Shown piece by piece: positions 23,362-31,161 of a stretch of DNA of 64,000 nucleotides. Made by a program: the position numbers and the translations under genes. The notes beneath the pieces are model-generated. The model saw nothing but the letters and a program-made list of their open reading frames with translations, was not told the origin of the DNA and searched no databases. Origin of the DNA: Breviolum minutum Mf 1.05b.01 (taxonomy: Eukaryota; Sar; Dinophyceae; Suessiales; Symbiodiniaceae); contig DF239028.1 of the NCBI GenBank assembly GCA_000507305.1, positions 62,001-126,000 of the forward strand, given 5' to 3'. The stretch's first letter is position 1. Each line of letters opens with the position of its first letter.

Positions 23362-23479
23362 ACTTTATTTCGTTCACTGAAATCTGATGAACTTGAAATG
23401 TAGGTATCATTTGTTGTGTGTGCCTGCGCCCTGAAAGGGCTGCCTATTTTGGCATGCAGGTCTCACTGACTCACTCACT
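23362..23479 (-). mobile_element. SINE-like retroelement, 118 bp
   Basis: Flanked by perfect 14-bp direct repeats. Read on the minus strand it starts with GAGTGAGTGAGTCAGTGAG, has a hairpin-prone GCCCTTTCAGGGCGCAGGC and ends in GAACGAAATAAAGT. The last ~100 bases match the 3' end of the LINE at 44-49 kb (49126-49240) closely. It is either a SINE using that LINE's tail or a 5'-truncated LINE copy. The tandem GAGT start and the short length favour a SINE-like unit, but this is inference. Confidence 0.75.
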
Positions 23480-23493
23480 CATGGTGGTTCATG
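23480..23493. repeat. Target-site duplication, right (SINE-like element)
   Basis: An exact copy of CATGGTGGTTCATG at 23348-23361. Confidence 0.85.
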
Positions 23494-23718
23494 TTGTTCT
23501 TTGATGTTGTTTTCATCATGCCTGTCATGTGTATTTGTCGCTGGAAACAAAGAAGCGAGTGACCAAATGGATCTATATGACTCTATTTCCCAAATAGTGG
23601 CCATTTCCACACGTTTGGCAGATCATGTCTCTAGCAGCAAGGTCTACAGTCGTTCAGTTTTGTTTCGATGTTTCTAATTTCAAAATTTGGATGCTCCCTC
23701 AAGGCATGCCCCAAAAAA

Positions 23719-23762
23719 GCCACCACCACCACCACCACCACAACAACAACAACAACAACAAG
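23719..23762. repeat. (CCA)n(CAA)n microsatellite
   Basis: Produces His-, Pro- or Gln-rich shadow frames. Confidence 0.85.
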
Positions 23763-24652
23763 AACACCTCTTACCGGCAGCCACCAGCTTGGATCTTTTT
23801 CGCCACCTTTTTGGCATGCAGGCCACCTTCTACCGTTCGTGGTGTGTCACCCAGCACTGTGATTCAGGCCAAAACACTTGGGGCCATGGGTGCTTCGGGT
23901 CATGGCCGAGCTGGGCTGGTTGGTGGTTTTCAGTTTGACAGCATGACAGCAAGGTTTAAGGAATCTACAGTCAGCTTCGGACAACCATCCCAACTCCCAA
24001 CCATTCAAATCTTGGTGAGTTCAACCTGACTGGATGCGATGTCAAAGATTCAAAAGATGGAGAAGATGGGATTCAAATCTCAAATCATGGGGACTGAACT
24101 AGAATCCACCCAACTATGTACCCTTCCGGGAGATATCCCATCCAAACGCAGTTCGGAAGGTGAGTTTCCTTTCTCATTGATGGGATATCTTAGTTCCCAG
24201 GAGGGTATATGCTACGTAAATGTTCAACGATTCTTCTGATTTTAGGAATGAAAGACTCGAACGATTGATCTGGATTGATGGCAACTTTGTGGATTTTTTG
24301 GGGCTGGCGCTACTGATGTCATACAGCAAAACGTCTTCCCTATTTTCAGCAAAGAGAAAAAGATGTGGCAGGCTTGACATCCTGCATTTTCCATAGGAAA
24401 TATCAAGCAACACATATGCTGGATGTTTCGGCTATGTTCCCAGAAACCACCGTGCTTGAGATGCAGTGAAAAACCAAAAACAATAGGAACCATCTACAGA
24501 TCTCCCTATATAAAGTGAGATGAAATATATGCAGTTGCATGTTTGTATGATCTATTGTGGTGGGATGTTGAAAAACATCCGAGTTTTGTGTTTCACATCC
24601 TACCAAATCCCACATCCTCCCAACACCCAGCCATCCCATTGCTGTTTCGGAG

Positions 24653-24739
24653 GCACACAAGAAGCGCCGTGAAGCCAAAGCCAAGGCGGGTATGGATTGG
24701 GGCCCGGTGGTTTGGGATTCTAAGGGTGCCCTTAAGTAA
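24653..24739 (+). CDS. Candidate terminal exon (Lys/Arg/Ala-rich)
   Basis: After TTTCGGAG the frame reads AHKKRREAKAKAGMDWGPVV and ends ...SKGALK with TAA. The first part has helical, basic composition typical of coding DNA. Product unknown. Confidence 0.35.
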   Translation, partial: AHKKRREAKAKAGMDWGPVVWDSKGALK

Positions 24740-24929
24740 CAATCCCTGAACCATAGGGGGATCCTAGGAATCCAAACCACCAGGCCCCAAGCCAACAAGT
24801 AACCATAAGTTAAATGTTAGAAGTTAAATGTTAGTAGCCCTTTGTAATTCAAAGATTTGAGGAGTCTAGGATGTGTGTAAGACGAAACACCAGAGGGTTA
24901 TTTTATTGAAGCTATGATTTGCAAGGGAC

Positions 24930-24960
24930 AACAACAACAACAACAACAACAACAGCAAGC

Positions 24961-25033
<73 letters not shown>
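24930..25033. repeat. (CAA)n microsatellite
   Basis: About 35 CAA/ACA units with two interruptions. Minus-strand poly-Leu frames are shadows. Confidence 0.92.
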
Positions 25034-25080
25034 ATCATGTTCCAATGGTCGCGATGGAGCTTGTAATTTCATAAATCAAG

Positions 25081-25158
25081 GAGCTTGCCACACTTCTGGT
25101 TCACAACAAGATATGATCACAACAAGCTGTTTCTGACCTTCAAGTCGACCAACGAATT
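25081..25158 (+). CDS. Candidate internal exon
   Basis: AATCAAG is followed by G, then 25 open codons (SLPHFWFTTRYDHNKLFLTF, then KSTNE) and a donor GTAGCTTG that fits the rule of the first gene. An in-frame continuation at 25207-25246 (DVTQRIHRSDGT, stop) is possible but needs a 48-base intron. Product not recognised. Confidence 0.5.
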
Positions 25159-25551
25159 GTAGCTTGGGGGTGAGGTGTCCATGTCAGGTAGGATAGATTG
25201 ACTAAGGGATGTAACTCAACGGATACATCGCAGTGATGGAACTTAAGATCCAATGTTTGCCTCCAAAACGAAGTCAGCTTCCCCCACATGATTTTGTTGG
25301 ACCCTGGACCTGGATGAATACACCCTAAAATTTTGTTGGGCCAACCAAAACTACCCTGAAGAGGGAACAAGTCCATATCCCACCCACCGAGAAGTTCCGA
25401 ACATCATCATCGAGTCAAAAGTGCCTTTCTACCAGCAAATATAATATATATAATATATATATATATATTAGATATGTTAGTTTTTAGGAGGATATTTCAA
25501 CATACAAACCCGCAGAGTTTGAAGTTGTAGCTCCTTCAATCTTCAATCAAC

Positions 25552-25603
25552 ATGTCGCTTTCTCCGCAGAAAAAAGTGACCTTGACAGCTGCGCAATCCT
25601 CCA
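25552..25603 (+). CDS. Candidate first exon of a second gene
   Basis: ATG opens MSLSPQKKVTLTAAQSS and runs to donor GCCACTTGGG in phase 1. The donor has CTTG at +5 to +8 like those of the repeat-protein gene. The peptide is polar and not a signal sequence. Confidence 0.55.
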
Positions 25604-25668
25604 GCCACTTGGGTGAATCACATGGGAAGGATGAAGAGATTGGCAGCAGAAGTAACACGGAGACACAG

Positions 25669-25683
25669 TGATGATGATGATGG

Positions 25684-25724
<41 letters not shown>
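25669..25724. repeat. (GAT)n microsatellite
   Basis: About 17 GAT units. It lies within the first intron of the candidate gene starting at 25552. Confidence 0.92.
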
Positions 25725-25897
25725 TGTTTTCGACAAATTCGATGCTTTCAAACTTTGTTGTTTCTTTAGGGGCGAGTTGAGGGAACATCAGGTGTGTGGC
25801 TTTTTGACCTGTTATTTTTTTACCGAGAGCGACAATTCAGTACGAAATCCACTTGAACGGTACAATGATCTTCCACACTGAATCCATCCAAAACGAG

Positions 25898-25958
25898 GAG
25901 TCCGAGACATCAACCAGATGAATTCTAGCGACCCAACCTCACATGACTTCAATCAGCT
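25898..25958 (+). CDS. Candidate second exon of the gene starting at 25552
   Basis: AACGAG then GA completes Arg in the phase left by exon 1. VRDINQMNSSDPTSHDFNQ follows to donor GACACTTGGG (GA type, CTTG at +5). The agreement of phase, AG/G acceptor and donor motif is good support. A possible last exon is 26261-26294. Confidence 0.55.
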
Positions 25959-26020
25959 GACACTTGGGCAATTTTGAGGTTAAGTGAAATATGATTACAT
26001 TCACCAAAAAGAGTTCCATT

Positions 26021-26118
26021 CTGGATGGTGGTTTCAAAGAATTTGTATTTTCACCCCTACTTAGGGAAGATTCCCATTTTGACTAATATGTTTCAAATGG
26101 GTTGAAACCACCAACTAG
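26021..26118. repeat. Inverted-repeat element family C, copy 5
   Basis: Left end CTGGATGGTGGTTTCAAA and right end TTGAAACCACCAACTAG, almost identical in the core to copy 4. It follows a candidate exon ending at 25958, so it is probably intronic. Confidence 0.82.
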
Positions 26119-26260
26119 CATGCAGTTGAAATCACGTTGGTTGATTTCTGTTCCTTTTCCCCCTGCAAAAAACGCACATTTGAACACCATGTCATTTCTA
26201 TCTTGAAGATCTACCAACAATGTCCACTCACCAAAAACCACCGCCCGCGTTTCCCTTAAG

Positions 26261-26294
26261 GAATGAGTTGGGATCCGTACATGCTATCCCTTGA
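26261..26294 (+). CDS. Possible third and last exon of the gene starting at 25552
   Basis: CTTAAG then G completes the split Leu codon. NELGSVHAIP and TGA follow. The resulting protein would have only about 48 residues. The upstream bases are also open in this frame, so the splice is uncertain. Confidence 0.3.
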
Positions 26295-26388
26295 AGCGTC
26301 GGGATGCCGAAGTGGCCGGGTGTCATGCCGTTTCACTCACGAACAGCCATGGGAGCAGCCCCATTGGCGAGCCACGAAAAAAGGGCCC

Positions 26389-26476
26389 CTGGTTGGTTGG
26401 ATTAGATAGGGGATTATACATCCTACCCAGTTATTATATAGGGATTTGATTATAATAAACGATTATAAGGATCCCC
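26389..26476. repeat. Inverted-repeat element family D, copy 3
   Basis: TGGTTGGATTAGATAGGGGA, then CCTACCCAGTTATTATATAG and a TTATAATAAACGATTATAAG tail match copies 1 and 2. Confidence 0.65.
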
Positions 26477-27165
26477 CGGAATGAACGAACCAGTATTTCA
26501 TGGAAAGTAGGAGGATTTTTTTTCGTGGCTCATTTGAATTGAACGGATGAGTCGGTGGTTGAAAAAAACCAGGTTGCAACAGACCCAAATAGGATATGGG
26601 GATTTACAAAAAAACCCGTCCTTTCAATCACATCTTCGGGGGAGATAGGAATTTGAGAGCATGATATAGAGGTATCAAAAATGCAGGGCCGCGCAAGAGG
26701 GCGCAAGGGCGAGCGCAAGACATACCATATCAATCCATATCACCATGTCACCATGGAATTTGGAGGATATTTATTGAATGTGGCAAAAACCCCACGCGCG
26801 CAAGGGCGAAGCGCAAGGGGTCCTATCCTACCAAAAAGCAACAGGAATTTTCGACAACCCCCATATCCCAATATGTTCTATATGTACTTTGCATGCGGGA
26901 CGTGGGTGGGACATCCTAGTGTTTCATGAGGGGATTTACATGCAACAAGCCCGAAACGTTTCTCAAAACTCCATGTATCGCCCATGGACCACCGTAGAGC
27001 TATTTGAGAGAAGTATTTTTTGTTGAAGCCTCTTCTCGAATCCGCAGGCTATCACTGGATGCGACATGCTCAAAATATGAGATTCCTCACAGTTGGATTT
27101 GATTTGATCATTGTTGAAATAGAAAACGTGTTTGTTTTTCCGGTTTTCTTTCGTATCAAAGCTGT

Positions 27166-27246
27166 GACCTTTTTTTTTGGCTAAAAAAACTGTGGTGGAG
27201 AGTGACTTCCAACTCTCTGGGGTCAACAGGATCACTTTGAATCACA
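27166..27246. repeat. Dispersed GTGACC...TCACTTTGAATC repeat, copy 2
   Basis: GTGACCTTTTTTTTTGGC, then GACTTCCAACTCTCTGGGG and GATCACTTTGAATCAC match the copy at 23068-23143. Confidence 0.45.
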
Positions 27247-27509
27247 AAACCAACCATCCAGGTGTGAAAGTAGCTGCCTAGCCACTTCCCAAAACGGAGA
27301 TGTAAGGAGCATACATCAAAGACTATGCAAGGTGTGCCACTCCCATGCAGTTGGTGGTATTCCAAAAAAAAATCAAACGTGTGGCAATCGAGGTGCAGAA
27401 ACACCCCATCCGGTGAAAAAAATACCCTCAACGAAACTGTAACCTGATCCAAATTTAGCACTTTTGATATACTTTGATATACTTCGATCATATCATTTAC
27501 ATTCATTTA

Positions 27510-27585
27510 CTAGGTGGTTGTTTCAAATTGTTTTTTTTTCAACCCCGAAAATTGGGGAAAGGATCCAAATTGAATCATATGTTTC
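27510..27585. repeat. Inverted-repeat element family C, copy 6, left part
   Basis: The left end (CTAGGTGGTTGTTTCAAA) and core are present and end abruptly at GTTTC, where the copia LTR begins. The remainder is found after the 3' LTR at 35822. Confidence 0.82.
27581..27585. repeat. Target-site duplication GTTTC, left
   Basis: GTTTC directly precedes the 5' LTR and recurs at 35822-35826. Five bases is the usual copia duplication length. Confidence 0.85.
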
Positions 27586-27735
27586 TGTGAAATTGGTAAA
27601 CACCAATCATGCCTTGACCAAAACGGTCTTTGGCTCAAGCGGATGGCCCGTGAGGCCTTTGGATGCTGGGGTAAGCATCTTGAGAAAAGGAGTGCACTTA
27701 GGCTTTAGACCTTGCACCCCGTGTTTTGACTTTCA
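27586..27735 (+). repeat. 5' LTR, 150 bp
   Basis: Begins TGTGAAATTGG and ends TTTGACTTTCA. It is identical to the 3' LTR except for one G/A difference near 27695. It contains TTTGGCTCAAG at 27629-27639, identical to the last 11 bases of the dinoflagellate spliced leader. Confidence 0.95.
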
Positions 27736-27736
27736 G

Positions 27737-27752
27737 TGGCAGCGGAGCCCGG
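27737..27752 (+). promoter_or_regulatory. Possible primer-binding site
   Basis: TGGCAGCGGAGCCCGG begins one base after the LTR with TGG, the complement of a tRNA CCA end. It resembles initiator-tRNA primer sites, but the tRNA cannot be named from this window. Confidence 0.4.
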
Positions 27753-27785
27753 GAAAGCCTGGGCAGCATAGTTCCTACCTGAGCC

Positions 27786-30089
27786 ATGTCTGGTGCTGAT
27801 GCTCCAGTGCCAGGTTCCACTACACCTTCGGCTGAACCGAGTGATGGCAGACCGCACTCGAGAGAAGCCCATGAGGTGGGATTGGATGGAGAAGATGATG
27901 GGTTTGATAGCGAGGAATTTCGTCAATGGATGAGAGATCGAAATTCCAGGAGAAGACCACCTAGGAGGAGTTACCGTGACGAAAGTGACTCTGACTATAG
28001 AGGTGATGGTAGAAGTGGTGATCGGGCCAGTAGCGGCCCCCCTCCTGAGTGGGATGGGGAAACCCCATTTCAGAACTACGTGGTGAAGGCGAGGTTGTGG
28101 CTAGCAACAACCAAGGCACCTCCAGCGTCCAGGGGCCCATTACTACTTCAACGGCTGACCAAGAACCCGTTCGACACCATGAAGTACTTGGCAAGGGATC
28201 CTATGTGGATGAAGTCGAAGGACAACGGACCTCAACTCATAGATCTCATGGACCAAGCCGACATGTTTGGTGAAGACCGAGATGAGGATCAGCTATCGGC
28301 ATTAGCAAGGATTACGTTTCATCTCAGACGGGAGAAAGGAGAGAACTACCGTCGGTTCTTCACGAAGTGGGACAATGCCATGAGGAAGGTGAATGAGCAC
28401 AACATCCAGTTGCCCGACCGTTACATCGGGTTCCTTCTCATCAACGCATTGGTGTTGTCGGACAGTGACATCAAGTCGATGATGAACTACACGAGAGGAT
28501 CGATTAGTTCCCGTGACATCCGGGAGTGGGTGCGAAAGTTGGAGACCAAGCTTCAAACATCTCAACTCGGGAACGACAACAAGGACAAGAAGGCTTCATC
28601 ATCCAGTTCAACTACGGCGAAGACTTCGGGCAACTATCTCACTGTGGAGGATGCGACGGACAATGACTATGAGGATGACGAGATCTTTGCGCTTGAAGAG
28701 GCGATCAAGGATCTTCATGGAGGACCAGATTCTCTAAGTGGCATTGGAGATGACGAGACCCAAACCTTGGAGGAGCACGAGGTTGCTGAGATTCTTTCGA
28801 CGATGCTAGCCAAGAAGAAAACGTATGTCCAGTCGATCAAGAACAAGAAGACGAAGGAACTAGCCCGTGGCTATGGAGGAAAGGGCAAGAGTACCTTCAC
28901 GGCTACTGGAACTGGCCGTTTTCCCAAGAGCAAGGACGGCAAGATGTTCCGGATGTCTTTGGAGGAGATCGACCAACTCAAAAAGATCACGAAGTGCGGA
29001 TTCTGTAAGAAAGTTGGCCACTGGCACAAAGAGTGCCCGGAGAAAGGAGCTAAAGAGCAGAACCTTCTGGAAACGGAAGAAGCTTCCTTTTGTGGTCTAC
29101 TTGAAGCATCACCGGGAGAAGAAGAACTGAGCGCAACTGATCGTGAGCAGTTTCGTGCCTCTGAAGATGGCACTGCGGTAGGAACTTTTGAAACCTGTTT
29201 TGACTATGAGCCCAATCATGAGGAGATGTATACTGCACGCCCTGACATGACTTACCATGAGGTGCTTTTTGGGGAAACTAAGTCTGGTAACATGTTAGTA
29301 GCCGATAAACCCCCTGGTCGTGATTTTGGTGACGACGGCTGTGCCACCATCGATACTGGATGTCAACGAATGGCGGTGGGTGCTACGACTTTAGACAAGA
29401 TGATCAGCTTGTTACCAGAGCAACTTCAAGTGAAGAAGATCCCCCAAGAACATCGTTTTAGATCGGTCAATGGGAGAACCACTACAAAGCATGTGGCATC
29501 GATCCCAACTTCCATTGGTTCCAAGGGGGGAATACTTCGTCCAGCAGTCTTTGAAGAAGAAACCAGTAGGAATGCTCCCTTTTTGATTTCACTTCCGTTT
29601 TTGATGGCATGCAGAACCACTCTTGTTTTAGACCCCGAAGAAGGACTCCAAGCACACTTCAAGCAATTAGGATGTTCAGTTCCATGCCATATTGGACCAA
29701 CTGGTGCCCTTCGTATCCCTCTTTGTAACTTTCAGAAACAGCAATTAGATCACTTGAGTGAAGTTCAAGGGAGAGTTTCAAAGGGTCAGGAGTTTGAGAT
29801 TTTCAGAACCTCGAGCCAACCAGTGGACTCTCTGGCTCAGAAGACTCACCTTGAACGAGATCAAGACCCTCGACCTACTACTTGCCATGGAGATCTCCAA
29901 CAAACGAAGCCGTCAAGAACCTATGAAGGCGACATGGCTGTGGAGGATGCTGATGAAGAAGGTCTTCTACATCATCTACAACACAAGTCTCATGGCAGTC
30001 CGGCTTATGATCCCTTTGGTGAAAGGCTACTCGAGCACCGGAAGCTCCAAGCCCAGTTCGAAGGATCAAGGACGAGTTGGACTACATGA
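27786..30089 (+). CDS. gag-pr: Copia Gag and aspartic protease
   Basis: The 767-codon frame starts 50 bases after the LTR. The N-terminal part is acidic and basic, followed by a capsid-like region (residues about 90-250). A CCHC zinc knuckle CGFCKKVGHWHKEC is at residues 404-417, and an aspartic protease active site CATIDTG has Asp at residue 523. Gag packages the RNA and the protease matures the polyprotein. The last coding-like residues are near 30064. Beyond this the natural continuation (DELDYMTPPETP) is in another frame, so about eight C-terminal residues are probably out-of-frame noise. This frame break is the first of several. Confidence 0.9.
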   Translation: MSGADAPVPGSTTPSAEPSDGRPHSREAHEVGLDGEDDGFDSEEFRQWMRDRNSRRRPPRRSYRDESDSDYRGDGRSGDRASSGPPPEWDGETPFQNYVVKARLWLATTKAPPASRGPLLLQRLTKNPFDTMKYLARDPMWMKSKDNGPQLIDLMDQADMFGEDRDEDQLSALARITFHLRREKGENYRRFFTKWDNAMRKVNEHNIQLPDRYIGFLLINALVLSDSDIKSMMNYTRGSISSRDIREWVRKLETKLQTSQLGNDNKDKKASSSSSTTAKTSGNYLTVEDATDNDYEDDEIFALEEAIKDLHGGPDSLSGIGDDETQTLEEHEVAEILSTMLAKKKTYVQSIKNKKTKELARGYGGKGKSTFTATGTGRFPKSKDGKMFRMSLEEIDQLKKITKCGFCKKVGHWHKECPEKGAKEQNLLETEEASFCGLLEASPGEEELSATDREQFRASEDGTAVGTFETCFDYEPNHEEMYTARPDMTYHEVLFGETKSGNMLVADKPPGRDFGDDGCATIDTGCQRMAVGATTLDKMISLLPEQLQVKKIPQEHRFRSVNGRTTTKHVASIPTSIGSKGGILRPAVFEEETSRNAPFLISLPFLMACRTTLVLDPEEGLQAHFKQLGCSVPCHIGPTGALRIPLCNFQKQQLDHLSEVQGRVSKGQEFEIFRTSSQPVDSLAQKTHLERDQDPRPTTCHGDLQQTKPSRTYEGDMAVEDADEEGLLHHLQHKSHGSPAYDPFGERLLEHRKLQAQFEGSRTSWTT

Positions 30090-30685
30090 CACCGCCGGAA
30101 ACACCAAGATCCTATGCACCGAGCCAGTCAAGTCACAGCTACTCGGTGGTATCGGTTTCCAGGACATCGAACAGCAGCTTGGGAGGACAGGAGATGATCA
30201 CTCCGGAGGTGCTGAGGAAGGTGGGGCCCCCACCACAATGCAACCACGGAGAGTATTGCAAACTCTTCCTGACTCAGAAGCAGGGCCCAAACTTCATGAA
30301 GCTGTTCTGGAGATGCCCCAGAACAAGGACTCGACAATGCCAGTTCTTCATGTGGACTCGCGATCAACCAATCATCGAGGACATGAAGATGAACCAAGAA
30401 ACTCCAATGGGCCGGAAGATGGGCCCAAAGGAGCTAGCACAACTTCAGTGCCAACATCTCGAAACAACGAAGGCGGGAAGCAATGCCTTCAGACGAATCG
30501 AGAGGTGCAAGGAATGTGGTCTACTATTGGTGGGCGAGAAGACGGACTTGGCCTACAAGAAGGACATGGCGAAGGAGATCGAGAAGCGCAAGAAGCTGAA
30601 CGAGCCGACGTACCAGGACTTTCTGGAGTGGAAGCGACAAGGTGCAATGGAGAAGAGGTCGGAGTCTGGTCAGAGTGATCACTGA
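30077..30685 (+). CDS. Copia segment with GRF-type zinc finger
   Basis: A 202-codon frame continues the polyprotein. Residues 55-93 show CNHGEYC, a PNF..LFWRC stretch, then CQFFMW, matching the GRF zinc-finger pattern (CxH..., NxGRxFxxC, CxFFxW) with Cys 55, His 57, Cys 80 and Cys 88. A second motif has a Cys-His, TTKAGSN and RCKECG. GRF fingers bind single-stranded nucleic acid in other proteins; a role here in template binding is inference. The end (SGQSDH, stop) is followed by coding-like sequence in yet another frame (about 30690-30800). Confidence 0.72.
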   Translation: MDYMTPPETPRSYAPSQSSHSYSVVSVSRTSNSSLGGQEMITPEVLRKVGPPPQCNHGEYCKLFLTQKQGPNFMKLFWRCPRTRTRQCQFFMWTRDQPIIEDMKMNQETPMGRKMGPKELAQLQCQHLETTKAGSNAFRRIERCKECGLLLVGEKTDLAYKKDMAKEIEKRKKLNEPTYQDFLEWKRQGAMEKRSESGQSDH

Positions 30686-30689
30686 ACCA

Positions 30690-30833
30690 ACTACAACCAA
30701 ACATCAGACTAGAAAAGAACGACAGGTAGAAAAGGTGCTAAGGAAAGCACAAACGGCTTTGTCTGAAGCCGAAGTAATGTGGAACACCGTTATGAGTCGA
30801 CTTGGCTGTAGTGAAACTACAGCAAATGAATAG
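30690..30833 (+). pseudogene. Out-of-frame copia linker segment
   Basis: A short frame (RKERQVEKVLRKAQTALSEA and on) has coiled-coil-like coding composition. It bridges the GRF segment and the methyltransferase-like segment, and neither neighbour shares its frame. Single-base indels at both sides explain it best. Confidence 0.55.
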
Positions 30834-31158
30834 TCTGTTGAATGAGGTTGGTATGAATTCATCTTGCTCGAAAGGTTCAAACACAACCACGAGCAGGAGG
30901 AAACTGAAGAGACAAGCCGCCTTACTTGGCTTGAGTCCAATAAAACAAGCACGTGTGATCGCTGAGGTCTACAACCCAAATCGGTTTGGAAAGGAAAGTA
31001 AGAAGTATAATCTACAAGCTGGTGCCTCTTTTGACCTCGAACTAGGAGATGATATATTGAAGACTGGGAAGAGAAGAGAAATCAGAAAATACATCGAGAC
31101 CAACCGACCTGGACTTGTCGTAGTTTCCCCCCCGTGTACTCTTTACTCCATCATGTAA
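30802..31158 (+). pseudogene. Copia methyltransferase-like module, N-terminal part, ended by TAA
   Basis: The frame reads a helical start, then ARVIAEVYNPNRFG, SFDLELGDD and RPGLVVVSPPCTLYSIM before TAA at 31156-31158. SPPC at the end of a hydrophobic strand resembles motif IV of cytosine-C5 DNA methyltransferases. The same frame reopens after the TAA with NMNLKHLNIPENHQ, so TAA is probably a single-base nonsense change. Related methyltransferase-like modules are known in dinoflagellate copia elements. Catalytic function in this copy is not shown. Confidence 0.65.
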
Positions 31159-31161
31159 AAC

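Larger units (their letters stand above)
26295..27509. other. Non-coding stretch with GCGCAAGGGCGA motifs
   Basis: Apart from family D copy 3 and the GTGACC repeat, I see no gene. GCGCAAGGGCGAGCGCAAG near 26700 and GCGCAAGGGCGAAGCGCAAG near 26800 are related short repeats. Confidence 0.45.

Noticed and set aside
29758..30678. 306-codon frame overlapping gag and the GRF segment
   Set aside because: It is out of frame with the zinc knuckle, protease and GRF motifs, so it is a shadow of those segments.
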